A stretch of 39,065 bases of DNA from CAYXXZ01 sp964469165 (GCA_964469165.1 CAYXXZ010000018.1:1-39065), one strand, 5' to 3'. Positions 14,837 to 23,367 are shown, counted from the stretch's first letter. Program-made: numbers and translations. Notes: generated from the sequence alone by a model not told the origin.

Positions 14837-15610
14837 CTACTGCTCCACGAACGCCCGCTCGATGACATACTCGGCCTGGTGACCGTGGCGCGACTCCTTG
14901 AAGCCCCACTCGTCGAGAATGGTGCAGATGTCTTTCAGCATGCTTGGGCTGCCACACAGCATGAAGCGGTCGTCAGCGGTGTTGGGCTGGGGCAGGCCGA
15001 TGTCGCTGAAGAGCTCGCCGCTGAGCATCAGCTTGGTGATGCGGCCATTGTGTATGTAGGGCTCGCGCGTGACCGTGGGGTAATAGATCAGCTTCTCCCT
15101 TACCATCTCACCCAGGTACTCGTCGTTGGGGAGTTCCTTTTGGATCAGGTCTTGATAGGCCAGTTCGGAAATCTCCCGCACACCGTGCACGAGAATGACC
15201 TTTTCAAAGGTCTCGTAAATTTCCGGATCGCGGATGATGCTCAGGAACGGCGCCAGACCGGTGCCCGTCCCCAGCAGATAAAGATGCTTGCCCGGCAACA
15301 TGTGGCCGGCGATCAAGGTGCCCGTGGGCTTGGTGCTCATGATGATCGGATCGCCTACCTTGATTTTCTGAAGGCGCGACGTGAGCGGGCCATCATCTAC
15401 CTTGATGCTGAAAAACTCCAGCTCCGGCTGATAGTTGGCGCTGGCCACGCTGTAGGCGCGCATCAGCGGTTTGCCGTCCACTTCCATGCCAATCATGATG
15501 AAATGGCCATTCTCGAAGCGCAGCGACTGCTGCCGGGTCGTGCGGAAGCTGAACAGGGTATCGTTCCAGTGGTGAACGTAAGTGACGGTTTCCTGGATAA
15601 ATTTCGACAC
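14837..15610 (-). CDS. fpr: Ferredoxin/flavodoxin-NADP(+) reductase
   Basis: A cytoplasmic FAD enzyme of 257 residues that moves electrons between NADPH and ferredoxin or flavodoxin; in Pseudomonas-type bacteria Fpr supports redox stress response and iron release. FAD-binding residues are in LMRAYSVASANYQPELEFFS (the RxYS motif), NADP-binding residues in LLGTGTGLAPFLSIIRDPE, and CGSPSMLKDICTILDEWGF; the family C-terminus YVIERAFVEQ is intact. The start is a GTG at 15608-15610 with AAGGA 6 bases upstream, giving the usual VSKFIQETV N-terminus; a longer frame to 15691 is not supported. It stands alone between the scar module and module 2, with no Fur box in its own direction that I can see. Confidence 0.93.
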   Translation of the reverse strand: MSKFIQETVTYVHHWNDTLFSFRTTRQQSLRFENGHFIMIGMEVDGKPLMRAYSVASANYQPELEFFSIKVDDGPLTSRLQKIKVGDPIIMSTKPTGTLIAGHMLPGKHLYLLGTGTGLAPFLSIIRDPEIYETFEKVILVHGVREISELAYQDLIQKELPNDEYLGEMVREKLIYYPTVTREPYIHNGRITKLMLSGELFSDIGLPQPNTADDRFMLCGSPSMLKDICTILDEWGFKESRHGHQAEYVIERAFVEQ

Positions 15611-15796
15611 GTGAATTCCTTCGGATAACGATATTACAGAAACGGAACTGGCCGGTTGACGGTCATCGCGAGGCGCGCATATTACTGCCATCGATTGCGC
15701 TTATCAACAAGGCGCCGGCCTTCTCAAGTGCGCGTTTGGCAGGAATAGTCAGCAAAGTGCGCTAATTTGCCTTCAATTTTGCCAGCACGGCATAAT

Positions 15797-15815
15797 AAGA
15801 ACGATTATCATTTAT
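15797..15815 (+). promoter_or_regulatory. Fur-box-like site 1 of module 2
   Basis: AAGAACGATTATCATTTAT matches 12 of 19 Fur consensus positions. It lies about 240 bases upstream of the module 2 sigma start. The stretch 15691-16051 holds this site, a second one and no gene that I accept. Confidence 0.55.
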
Positions 15816-15986
15816 TTCCGACTCGTAAGCCAATACCTTGTTCCGACTGCACCACGGCAGCGCGAGTGATATCGGCTCGACGTTCCGCGCTGAACTGCGC
15901 CGCTCTCTTCTTGCTGCCTCTTCCGGACTCCTGGCCTCTCCGCTCACCGCTTCCATTTGCATTTGCTCCCTCTCACCCCATAGAAT

Positions 15987-16005
15987 ACGATTGATTCTCA
16001 TTTGT
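15987..16005 (+). promoter_or_regulatory. Weaker Fur-box-like site 2 of module 2
   Basis: The TGATTCTCATTTG core fits 10 of 19 consensus positions and lies 47 bases before the chosen sigma start. Paired Fur sites are common at iron-starvation sigma promoters, but this one is marginal. Confidence 0.4.
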
Positions 16006-16051
16006 GGTATCCGCTCTCTCCGTGATCGACAGCCAGCAAAACCTTTCCCCC

Positions 16052-16558
16052 ATGGTGGCCGAAGCCACTGGGCGGCAAGATATCGGTTCCCTCTACAGCG
16101 GCCACAGCGGCTGGCTGCGCAACTGGCTGTGCCGGCGTCTCGGCTGCCCCGACACTGCCGCCGACCTTGCCCAGGATACGTTCGTCTGTGTGCTGCTGCG
16201 CAACGCCGAAGGGATATCCATCCGCGAACCGCGCGCCTACCTGACCCGCATCGCCCGGGGCCTGGTGGTCAATCTCTGGCGCCGCAAGGACATCGAGCGC
16301 GCCTATCTGGAGGCATTGGCGCAGCTGCCTGAGGCGGAAACGCCGTCCCCCGAACAGAACGAAATCATCCTGGAAACCCTGTACAGCATCGATGCCGCGC
16401 TCGACCGCCTGCCCTGCCCCGTCAAGCAGGCCTTCTTGCTGGCGCAGCTGGAGGGCGTGAAATACCGCGACATCGCGCAGCGCCTGGCATTGTCGGAAAT
16501 CACCATCAAACGCTACGTCAAACAGGCTCTCGTCCAATGCCTGCTGGCCCTGGAATGA
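16052..16558 (+). CDS. Module 2 FecI-type ECF sigma factor
   Basis: An ECF sigma factor of about 168 residues. Region 2: LYSGHSGWLRNWLCRRLGCP, DTAADLAQDTFVCVLL, and TRIARGLVVNLWRRKDIERA. Region 4: CPVKQAFLLAQLEGVKYRDI and AQRLALSEITIKRYVKQALV. The frame is open from a GTG at 16004, but that codon sits in the Fur-like site; GTG at 16022 and ATG at 16052 are more likely. ATG 16052 gives an N-terminus of the same length as module 3's sigma, so I use it; no clear ribosome site is seen for any of them. fecR2 starts one base after its stop. Expected target: the receptor 2 promoter. Confidence 0.9.
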   Translation: MVAEATGRQDIGSLYSGHSGWLRNWLCRRLGCPDTAADLAQDTFVCVLLRNAEGISIREPRAYLTRIARGLVVNLWRRKDIERAYLEALAQLPEAETPSPEQNEIILETLYSIDAALDRLPCPVKQAFLLAQLEGVKYRDIAQRLALSEITIKRYVKQALVQCLLALE

Positions 16559-16559
16559 C

Positions 16560-17516
16560 ATGATGAGTCCGGCGCCCGCCATCCCGCAAAAGCTGTTCGA
16601 GGAAGCCGCCGATTGGCTGCTGATCATGCAGGAGCGTCCCCTCGACAGCGACGAAACCCGCACGTTCCAGCAGTGGCTGGCGCGCAGCGGTCAACACGCC
16701 CAAGCCTGGATGCGGGCGGAAAAGCTGGCCAACGCCCTGGGCGGGTTGCCGCCCCAACTCGCCATGGCGGCGCTGGATCGCCCGGAAAGCGCCGAGCGCC
16801 GCGCAGCACTGGCCAAGCTGGCGCTGCTGATCGCCACCGTGCCGCTGGGCTGGAGCGCCTGGCACCTGGGCCACCGGCACCCGGCCTTCGCCGACTACCG
16901 CAGCGCCGTGGGCGAACAGCGCCACCTGCGCATCGCGGATGGCTCGCGGATCATCCTCAACACCGACAGCGCCATCGATGTGCTGATGGACGACAGCCGG
17001 CGCCTGATCCTGCTGCGCGCCGGCGAGATTCACGTGGAAACCAGCTCCACCCGCGACGCCCGCCCCTTCCTGGTCCAGACCGCCCAGGGCCGGCTGCGGG
17101 CACTGGGCACGCGCTTCACCGTGCGGCAATTCCCGGCGACCACCCATCTGGCGGTGCTGGAAGGCGCCGTGGAGGTGACACTGGCCAATGGCGGGTCTGC
17201 CCTCGTTCAGGCCGGCCACCAGACGCGCTTTTCCGCGGTATCCATAACATCTCCGTCCGCCGCGCAGGTTCAGGACAGCACCTGGACCAGCGGCATGCTG
17301 ATGGCCGACGCCACGCCACTCGGCCAATTCGCCACCGAACTGGCCCGCTACCGCCGTGGCCATCTGCGGGTCGACCCGACCATCGCCGCCCTGCCCATTT
17401 CCGGCGCCTATCCCCTGACGGACACGGACAAGACCCTGAACATGCTGGCAACCACCTATCCCCTCACCGTCAACCAGACCCTGTTCGGTTACCTGACCAC
17501 TCTGTCGCCGCACTGA
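16560..17516 (+). CDS. Module 2 FecR-type anti-sigma / sigma regulator
   Basis: A 318-residue membrane regulator with all FecR parts. The cytoplasmic DUF4880 domain includes FEEAADWLLIMQERPLDSDE and FQQWLARSGQHAQAW. One helix follows (about 82-100, LAKLALLIATVPLGWSAW). The FecR periplasmic domain includes SAVGEQRHLRIADGSRIILN and LGTRFTVRQF, with LAVLEGAVEVTLANGG. A C-terminal STN-contacting domain includes LGQFATELARYRRG and ISGAYPLTDTDKTLNMLA. Two consecutive ATG codons (16560, 16563) are possible starts. It lies one base after the sigma stop. A long hairpin with a T-run follows the gene, separating it from receptor 2. Confidence 0.92.
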   Translation: MMSPAPAIPQKLFEEAADWLLIMQERPLDSDETRTFQQWLARSGQHAQAWMRAEKLANALGGLPPQLAMAALDRPESAERRAALAKLALLIATVPLGWSAWHLGHRHPAFADYRSAVGEQRHLRIADGSRIILNTDSAIDVLMDDSRRLILLRAGEIHVETSSTRDARPFLVQTAQGRLRALGTRFTVRQFPATTHLAVLEGAVEVTLANGGSALVQAGHQTRFSAVSITSPSAAQVQDSTWTSGMLMADATPLGQFATELARYRRGHLRVDPTIAALPISGAYPLTDTDKTLNMLATTYPLTVNQTLFGYLTTLSPH

Positions 17517-17523
17517 TTCAGGG

Positions 17524-17604
17524 GGGAGACGTTGAACGGGAGATGAGAGAAGGGTGCGCTTTTCCATCTCCCATCTCCCCTCCAACGTCTCGCCAAAATT
17601 TTTT
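17524..17604 (+). terminator. Hairpin plus T-run between fecR2 and receptor 2
   Basis: A left arm (17524-17553) and right arm (17564-17594) pair over about 30 bases with roughly four mismatches; the arms carry GAGACGTT and AACGTCTC. A run of six T follows at 17599-17604. It can stop or weaken read-through from sigma-fecR into the receptor gene. Confidence 0.65.
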
Positions 17605-17622
17605 CCCGCCCTTGATACTTTT
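17594..17622 (+). promoter_or_regulatory. Possible FecI-type sigma promoter for receptor 2
   Basis: CAAAAT (17594-17599), 17 bases, then ACTTTT (17617-17622). It resembles the pairs before receptors 1 and 3. The -10 region continues as ACTTTTTGCG, close to ACTTCTGCG of module 1. Weak, hand-aligned motif. Confidence 0.3.
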
Positions 17623-17679
17623 TGCGTTCTCGATTGGCAAGAAGAGTGACAACAACTCACTTGACCAAGAGGAGCCTTC

Positions 17680-19965
17680 ATGAACCCGCGTTTCCGTTCC
17701 CGGATTTTCCGCCCCGCACTCTGCGCCTTGGCGCTGGCCATCGCCGTCCAGGTCGCGGCCGATACCGACGCGGCGTCGCGCAGTTACGACATCCCCGCCG
17801 GGCCCCTGGGCCGCAACCTGTCCACTGCCGCCACCCAGGGCGGGATTCCCCTGTCGTTCGATCCGGCGTTGACGAAGGGCTTGCAAAGCCCCGCTCTCAG
17901 CGGCGATTACACTCCGCGTCAGGCGCTGGAAATCCTGCTGGCCGGCAGCAGCCTGGAACTGATGAGGAAGGACGACGGCAGCTATACCCTTCAAAAGCGC
18001 GATGGCGAGGCGACACTACCCGCGGTGAGGGTTTCCGGCACCGCATTGGGCGTCGTTAGCGAGGGGTCGGGTTCATATAGCGCAGAGGCCGTCAGTATTG
18101 CCAAAGGAGCGCGGTCGCCTCGTGAAATTCCTCAATCGGTCAGTGTACTCACACGGCAACGGATTGATGATCAGAATCTGACAACCGTTGCCGATGCGCT
18201 TAACCGTGTGACCGGTGTGCGCACGCAGAGCTATGAAAGCAATGAGATGATCATGATCCGCGGCTATACGGCCATGGGCCAGTTTGATGGCGTGCCGACG
18301 GGCTTCACGTTGAGTGGTGATACGTTTTTCCAGGATATGGCGGTACTCGATCGAATCGAAGTGATGCGTGGGCCTTCCGGGCTACTCACTGGCAGCGGCA
18401 ATCCGGGCGGGACAGTCAACTTCGTGCGAAAGCGGGCGAGAGATGCCTTCGCGTTATCCGGAGGTATTGAAAGTGGTTCCTGGGATCATCATAGATTCGA
18501 TCTCGACGTGACAGGCCCGCTGAATGAGTCGGGCAGCCTGCGGGGCCGCGCTGTCACAGCGTTTGAGGATGAACAGAAGTATTACGATAAGGGAGAGAGT
18601 CAGGATCAGCTTGCTTACGGTAATCTCGAATACGACCTCGGCTCGCGAACTACGTTGGGGGTGATCGGTTCATATCGGACCCGTGACTACGTGTACTTCA
18701 GTGGGCTTGCGGTCAATGACGATGGCAGCTTGCCGGCTCGTGATTCTTTCTGTACGAATTATTGCGGCGATGGATCGTCTCCGGAGCATCTTCGGCAAAT
18801 AGAGCTGTCCGCAGACCTTACGCATCGCTTCGTCAATGATTGGGAAGCCAAGTTGACCTATAACGACTCGGATATCGAGCGCAAGAACTATGCCGGGAAT
18901 CCGCATTTGTACCACTTCAGGAGCTACGACGCCTACTTGTCCGGACCTGTTCGCGTATTCAACCGCGATCATACCTTCATCGTCGGCTACAACCATGCGA
19001 AGTATGATCGGCATAATTTTGGTGTTTTAGCCGGTGACGTGCCATATCAGTCGACCAACGGATACGAGCAGTCTGGAATCTACGGGTCCGCTCGCATCAA
19101 ATTACTGGAGGCGTTGACGTTATCGATTGGTGGACGCTGGTCTGACTACAAAAATCCTGGCAACCACACCCAGAGAGGCGGGGATTCATGGAGCACGACA
19201 TTGGCGCCGTATGATGTCAATGAGTTTACCCCCTATGGCGGAATAGTCTGGGACTTCAGCGAGCAGCTAACGTTCTACGCCAGTTATACAGACAGCTTTG
19301 TGTCGCAGACTCAGACGGATTACAGCGGAGCGATGCTGGAGCCCAAGGTCGGCTGGCAGATTGAGGCCGGTGCTAAAGGGGAGTTTTTCAATGGGCGGCT
19401 GGGCGCGACACTTGCGGTATTTCGGGTGCGCGAGAAAAATCGTGCGATGATCGATCCTGATCACTTCGGTTGTGGTGACCTGGATACGAGTCGATGTTAC
19501 CGCGCAGCCGGGCTGACCGAAAGCAATGGCTGGGAACTGGAAGTTTCGGGAAGCCCGCTTCCCGGCTGGGATCTGTCGGCGGGATATACCTACAACCGCA
19601 ATGAAATTCTGCGTGACTCCAACATCGACAATATCGGTAATCCGTTCTCAACCAATACTCCACGGCATCTTTTTAATTTGTGGTCGCAGTATCGTCCCAC
19701 AGATTCAACGACCCTGTGGGGCAGAACCGCATGGGGTGTGGGCATGTTGGCTCAGAGTGACAGCTATCTGGGCAACATTCAACAAGGTGGCTATGCGACT
19801 TTCTCGGCGAAGGTCGGTTATCGCCTTGACTCGCACTGGGACATCTCACTATTTGTCAATAATTTATTTGATCGTACTTATCTGCAAACCGTGGGATATG
19901 CGCAATTTTTCAATATCTACGGTGAGCCGAGAAACTTCACATTGGCATTACGCGGCCGTTGGTGA
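17680..19965 (+). CDS. Module 2 TonB-dependent siderophore receptor with STN domain; composition break inside gene
   Basis: A 761-residue outer-membrane receptor and transducer. Signal peptide (cleavage near VAADTDAAS), STN domain (about 33-105, YDIPAGPLGRNLSTAATQGG), TonB-box-like TLPAVRV (about 112-118), plug (SPREIPQSVSVLTRQRIDDQ; LDRIEVMRGPSGLLTGSGNP) and barrel ending LRGRW. A GAGGAG ribosome site precedes the ATG. Base composition changes inside the gene: 17761-18060 has 198 G/C in 300, 18061-18360 has 163 in 300, and the lower GC and altered codon choice continue into the two following genes. The break lies just after the STN domain and TonB box, so plug and barrel may have been swapped in by recombination while the signalling domain stayed matched to fecR2. 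A Cys pair (FCTNYCGDG) and another (FGCGDLDTSRCY) lie in extracellular-loop positions. Confidence 0.92.
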   Translation: MNPRFRSRIFRPALCALALAIAVQVAADTDAASRSYDIPAGPLGRNLSTAATQGGIPLSFDPALTKGLQSPALSGDYTPRQALEILLAGSSLELMRKDDGSYTLQKRDGEATLPAVRVSGTALGVVSEGSGSYSAEAVSIAKGARSPREIPQSVSVLTRQRIDDQNLTTVADALNRVTGVRTQSYESNEMIMIRGYTAMGQFDGVPTGFTLSGDTFFQDMAVLDRIEVMRGPSGLLTGSGNPGGTVNFVRKRARDAFALSGGIESGSWDHHRFDLDVTGPLNESGSLRGRAVTAFEDEQKYYDKGESQDQLAYGNLEYDLGSRTTLGVIGSYRTRDYVYFSGLAVNDDGSLPARDSFCTNYCGDGSSPEHLRQIELSADLTHRFVNDWEAKLTYNDSDIERKNYAGNPHLYHFRSYDAYLSGPVRVFNRDHTFIVGYNHAKYDRHNFGVLAGDVPYQSTNGYEQSGIYGSARIKLLEALTLSIGGRWSDYKNPGNHTQRGGDSWSTTLAPYDVNEFTPYGGIVWDFSEQLTFYASYTDSFVSQTQTDYSGAMLEPKVGWQIEAGAKGEFFNGRLGATLAVFRVREKNRAMIDPDHFGCGDLDTSRCYRAAGLTESNGWELEVSGSPLPGWDLSAGYTYNRNEILRDSNIDNIGNPFSTNTPRHLFNLWSQYRPTDSTTLWGRTAWGVGMLAQSDSYLGNIQQGGYATFSAKVGYRLDSHWDISLFVNNLFDRTYLQTVGYAQFFNIYGEPRNFTLALRGRW

Positions 19966-19976
19966 GTGTCTTTCCG

Positions 19977-21707
19977 ATGTCGAGATTTAATATTAATCGT
20001 AAGCTCTGGTTCCTGGTCCACAGCTGGCTTGCCTTGCCGATTTGGTTCTTACTGTTTTTCATTTGCTTGACGGGAAGCATCGCAACAGTGAGTCATGAGA
20101 TTGTCTGGTTGATGAAACCGGAAGTGCGTGCCAATCCGCCTTCGTCAGATGCACTGATGCTTAGCCCTGAGACGATCGTTGCGACTATCGAACGTGAGCA
20201 TCCCGAGGCCGACGTGCTCGAACTTTCACGACCGGTCAAGTCGATGTTCGCATGGACGGTAAAGGCGGCTTACCCGGATTTTCGCATAATCGAGCATTAC
20301 GTGAATCCTTACACAGGAGCGTTGCAGGGCAGTGCGCCGGTAGGCTTGGATTTCCGTCGGTTCATGCGGGCGTTGCACGGTTGGCTGCTGGTACCCTTTC
20401 ACAACGGCTCGTCATGGGGCTGGTACGCAGTGTCATTTCTTGGGCTGCCACTGCTGGGTTCTCTGATAACCGGGCTGGTGGTTTACAAACGATTCTGGCG
20501 TGGCTACTTGCGGCCAAAAATCCGTTTCGATAAAGGAGCACGGCAGTTCTGGGGCTATGTTCATAGATTGATCGGCATTTGGTCCGCACCGTTTATCCTG
20601 ATCATGTCGGTGACGGCTGTATGGTTTCTGGTGCAAGCCATCCTGAACGATAGCGGGATTTCGCTTGCCCCACCGGAAAGCGACATTCCCAAGATCATTG
20701 CGTGGGATGGAGTGCCACTGACCGCGGATGGAGAAACGCCAGAGCGCATCGGACTCGATCGAGCCGCGGAGCTTGCTCAGGTGGTGTTTCCCGGGATGGA
20801 GCCTTCTCTCTACGCGATGTCGGGAAGCCACTATGATCACCTTCGCGTCTGGGGGCCGGCCGCTGGTTATCCACTGCTGACGGAAGGGATTCGTATCAAT
20901 TCTTATAACGGAGAAGTTGAGCATGTCCAGCGCTTGTCGGATCGCACGCTGTTGGCATTGGTCACCGCCTCCATGCGTCCGCTGCACACTGGGGACTTCG
21001 CTGGTTTGTGGCTGAAACTGACGTACTTTTTTTTCGGGCTGTTACTTACGCTGATGGTGCTGTCCGGCATGCTAATCTGGACGAAACGAACCCTTCGGCA
21101 GACAGTTGCAGCATGGAAAGAAGGGGAACACCGAGTGCAAGATCCCAGTGTAGACCGAGGGGCCATAAGGCGGTCGACCCGGCTCTCTGACACCGGCTTG
21201 GCGAACACATGGTCACGGTGGCGCTTTCACCTGAGTGTGCTGTTATTTCTGGTGCCGTTGGCATTCTTACCGCGCTATCTTCATCAGAACAGCGCGGAGC
21301 GCATCGCAAACGTCGAGATGGGGGAAGGACAGGTCTGGGACTATCGAATAGGTCCATGGTCTGTGCGGTTGGCCGAATGGGAAACACAACCGCCCGAGCT
21401 ACACGAGGGCCTCTACGAAAAAACGTTCGCGCTGGCGTTGTGCGATGCCTGCGTCAGTCAAGTGAAGGCGTCGTACATGCGCGTCGGAAAGCCGCGAAGC
21501 AACATTAAAACATCAGGGGCATTATTCTCGGGCAGTGCCTATAGACAATTGGCGACGCTGACGGTGCCGGAGGCATTGTCGGCCAATGCGAAGCTCTGGC
21601 TGACGTTAGAGGGCTGGGACGGCACCGTGCATCGAGGGGTTGTATCGTTGGCTGATGTGTCGCCAGTCACCGCGGAGTGGGCTCGTCGCGAGAAGAATCC
21701 ATTATGA
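19977..21707 (+). CDS. PepSY-TM family membrane protein (siderophore uptake accessory)
   Basis: A 577-residue inner-membrane protein of the PepSY-associated TM type: first helix near residues 10-40 (KLWFLVHSWLALPIWFLLFF), a periplasmic PepSY-like segment (YVNPYTGALQG), helices with MRALHGWLLVPFHNGSSWGW and LLGSLITGLVVYKRFWRG, a second PepSY segment, LLTLMVLSGMLIWTKRTL, and a last helix before a periplasmic C-terminal domain of about 140 residues. Histidines in helices could bind haem. Homologues encoded beside siderophore receptors are thought to reduce ferric siderophores in the periplasm; FoxB-like proteins are an example. The ATG at 19977 is 11 bases after receptor 2 stops, so they should be co-transcribed. 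The C-terminal domain, with a CDAC pair (LALCDACVSQVK), is not one I recognise. Composition is AT-richer than flanking modules. Confidence 0.85.
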   Translation: MSRFNINRKLWFLVHSWLALPIWFLLFFICLTGSIATVSHEIVWLMKPEVRANPPSSDALMLSPETIVATIEREHPEADVLELSRPVKSMFAWTVKAAYPDFRIIEHYVNPYTGALQGSAPVGLDFRRFMRALHGWLLVPFHNGSSWGWYAVSFLGLPLLGSLITGLVVYKRFWRGYLRPKIRFDKGARQFWGYVHRLIGIWSAPFILIMSVTAVWFLVQAILNDSGISLAPPESDIPKIIAWDGVPLTADGETPERIGLDRAAELAQVVFPGMEPSLYAMSGSHYDHLRVWGPAAGYPLLTEGIRINSYNGEVEHVQRLSDRTLLALVTASMRPLHTGDFAGLWLKLTYFFFGLLLTLMVLSGMLIWTKRTLRQTVAAWKEGEHRVQDPSVDRGAIRRSTRLSDTGLANTWSRWRFHLSVLLFLVPLAFLPRYLHQNSAERIANVEMGEGQVWDYRIGPWSVRLAEWETQPPELHEGLYEKTFALALCDACVSQVKASYMRVGKPRSNIKTSGALFSGSAYRQLATLTVPEALSANAKLWLTLEGWDGTVHRGVVSLADVSPVTAEWARREKNPL

Positions 21708-22078
21708 AGCGTATCCGTACTATCGTAGCCATATTTGCCAAGCGAGGGATGATGGCATTGCTGTTTGCCCTGTCCGCTGCGTCACAGGCGCATCATCCGC
21801 CAGTTGCAGAATGCTATTACCTGGATGGAGATACGATCCTCTGTGAGGGAGGATTTGCAGGTGGCGGGACCGCTCCGGGCGTTGCGATGGATGTGATCGC
21901 CTACGATGAGACCGTTCTTGTCCGGGGGAAGCTTGATGCGGAGTCCACGACGAGGTTCACGAAGCCGCCTGGTGAGTTTTATGTTCTGTTCGATGCCGGG
22001 CCGGGGAGTACAGTGGAGATAGACTACCGGGATATCTTGGAGGCATCTATAGAGATCGGAGTCGATAGAGACCGGTAG
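21704..22078 (+). CDS. Small exported protein, beta-rich, unknown function
   Basis: A 124-residue protein whose ATG overlaps the PepSY stop (ATGA), so it is translationally coupled. It has a signal peptide (about 1-30, MMALLFALSAASQAHHP) and a mature part with two cysteines (ECYYLDGDTILCEGGFAGGG) that may form a disulfide, then a transthyretin/Ig-like pattern (VLVRGKLDAESTTRFTKPPG, EFYVLFDAGPGSTVEID). Similar short exported proteins occur near metal-transport genes in my recollection, but I cannot name a family. The mature N-terminus begins AHHPP. Operon order receptor-PepSY-this gene suggests a periplasmic helper in metal or siderophore handling. Confidence 0.65.
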   Translation: MKRIRTIVAIFAKRGMMALLFALSAASQAHHPPVAECYYLDGDTILCEGGFAGGGTAPGVAMDVIAYDETVLVRGKLDAESTTRFTKPPGEFYVLFDAGPGSTVEIDYRDILEASIEIGVDRDR

Positions 22079-22158
22079 AGATCAGAGTCAGAACAAAAAC
22101 GCATGTGGCTTCGGTGCGCGAAAGGGCCAAAAGGAGTCGACCTCAACTACAGACACCC

Positions 22159-23367
22159 TCAGCGCGGGTCCATCACCCTGCCGAGAAACAGGATGGAGCC
22201 GGTGTGGCGATCGCGCAGCACCGTGAAATAAGGACGATCGACATTAACGGTCAGCGAAGGCAGAGGCGCGGAAGTCAACGTCACGACCACACCGGTGGCG
22301 GCCGCGGCTTCGGTGCCCTTCTCATCCATGCGCAGATAGGTTTCGTGAACCACGTCGGAAACGGAAAGCGCGGCAGGTGGCGCAATGCCGGGAAGCGCAT
22401 TGCACTGGCTGCAAAAGATGCGCCGCACGCCGACCGCCTGGAGAGGTGCCACCAATGAAGCGCTGAAGCGCGCCTCGACCTTCGGCAATGAAAGCTGCAC
22501 CGGGCGCGACACCAGATCGGCAACGATGTCCGCGAGTTTGTCACTGGAAAGCGTCGCTTCAAAGGCGGCGAGATCGTTCGGTACCACGATCAACATCGCC
22601 AACGCATCACCCTTGTAGGGCAGCTCGAGCGCCTGATAGTCATCCCCCGTCACTACCGGCACGGTGAGCGTCGCCTCCATGGTGGCAACCTCCACCACGC
22701 TGCCATCGGCGAGATTGAAGGGCCGCTCGCGGGTGAGGCCGACATCGAACGCATGTTGCCAGTCGGCCAGCAGGTAGATGGCATTGACCAGCGTGAGGCG
22801 GGTATCCGCATTAATGGAGCCCATCGGCAGCAGCTCGGCGATGAGGTCATTGGTGCGCTCGGCGACCCAGCGGTTGATGGTGCTGCGCGCAGCTTCTGGC
22901 TGGCCGTAGTCCACCCTGGCAATGTCGACACCATGATCCTGCGACAGCGCCTCCACATAGGTGGCGTCGAGTGTGAAACTCTCATCGGCAAAGCCGCGGT
23001 TGGCGATGGTGAGCGTCACACCCTCGGCGTCTCCCCTCTCCTCCAGGGTCTTGCGCAAGATGCTCAGGTCGCGGTTGGCAACGTCGCTGTCGCCGGCGTG
23101 CAAGGCTCGCAACAACTCGCCACCGGCTTCGTCGTCGGCACCCGGTAACACCATACCCAGCGCCAGTGCGACGGACAACGGCGAAACGATCAGATTGCCC
23201 TCTTCGCGTTCGCGCAGGGCGCGATAAAGATCGACGCCAAAGCGATTCACATCGATGCCCGCTGCCGCGGTAACCTCGCGACTTTCTTGCTCCACCACAG
23301 GGTTCTCGGGCGTGCTACAGCCTGTCAGCGCCGCCGTCAACGCCAATACTGCACAGAGTCGTTTCAT
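22159..23367 (-). CDS. Serpin family lipoprotein (predicted protease inhibitor)
   Basis: A 402-residue serpin with a lipoprotein signal (lipobox LTGCS, cysteine near residue 18), so probably anchored in the outer membrane or periplasm. Serpin landmarks: NLIVSPLSVALALGMVLPGA, the helix-F/strand-3A region with LTLVNAIYLLADWQ, VSDVVHETYLRMDEKGTEAA and the C-terminal RPYFTVLRDRHTGSILFLGR with VMDP. The reactive-centre hinge EKGTEAAAATG aligns with alpha-1-antitrypsin P17-P7, with small residues at P12-P9, the pattern of inhibitory serpins. By that alignment P1-P1' is Thr-Ser. A CSQC motif just before the hinge is unusual. ATG 23365-23367 has AGGA 8 bases upstream. It follows the membrane-protein gene by 75 bases on the same strand. 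The target protease is unknown. Confidence 0.92.
   Translation of the reverse strand: MKRLCAVLALTAALTGCSTPENPVVEQESREVTAAAGIDVNRFGVDLYRALREREEGNLIVSPLSVALALGMVLPGADDEAGGELLRALHAGDSDVANRDLSILRKTLEERGDAEGVTLTIANRGFADESFTLDATYVEALSQDHGVDIARVDYGQPEAARSTINRWVAERTNDLIAELLPMGSINADTRLTLVNAIYLLADWQHAFDVGLTRERPFNLADGSVVEVATMEATLTVPVVTGDDYQALELPYKGDALAMLIVVPNDLAAFEATLSSDKLADIVADLVSRPVQLSLPKVEARFSASLVAPLQAVGVRRIFCSQCNALPGIAPPAALSVSDVVHETYLRMDEKGTEAAAATGVVVTLTSAPLPSLTVNVDRPYFTVLRDRHTGSILFLGRVMDPR

Noticed and set aside
15762..16001. 79-codon minus-strand frame between the two module 2 Fur-like sites
   Set aside because: It runs through both regulatory sites, has no ribosome site and no familiar pattern.
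17116..17451. Minus-strand 111-codon frame inside fecR2
   Set aside because: Antisense shadow, no support.
16518..17741. Minus-strand open frame of 407 codons over fecR2
   Set aside because: Antisense shadow in GC-rich sequence, crossing the hairpin between fecR2 and receptor 2.
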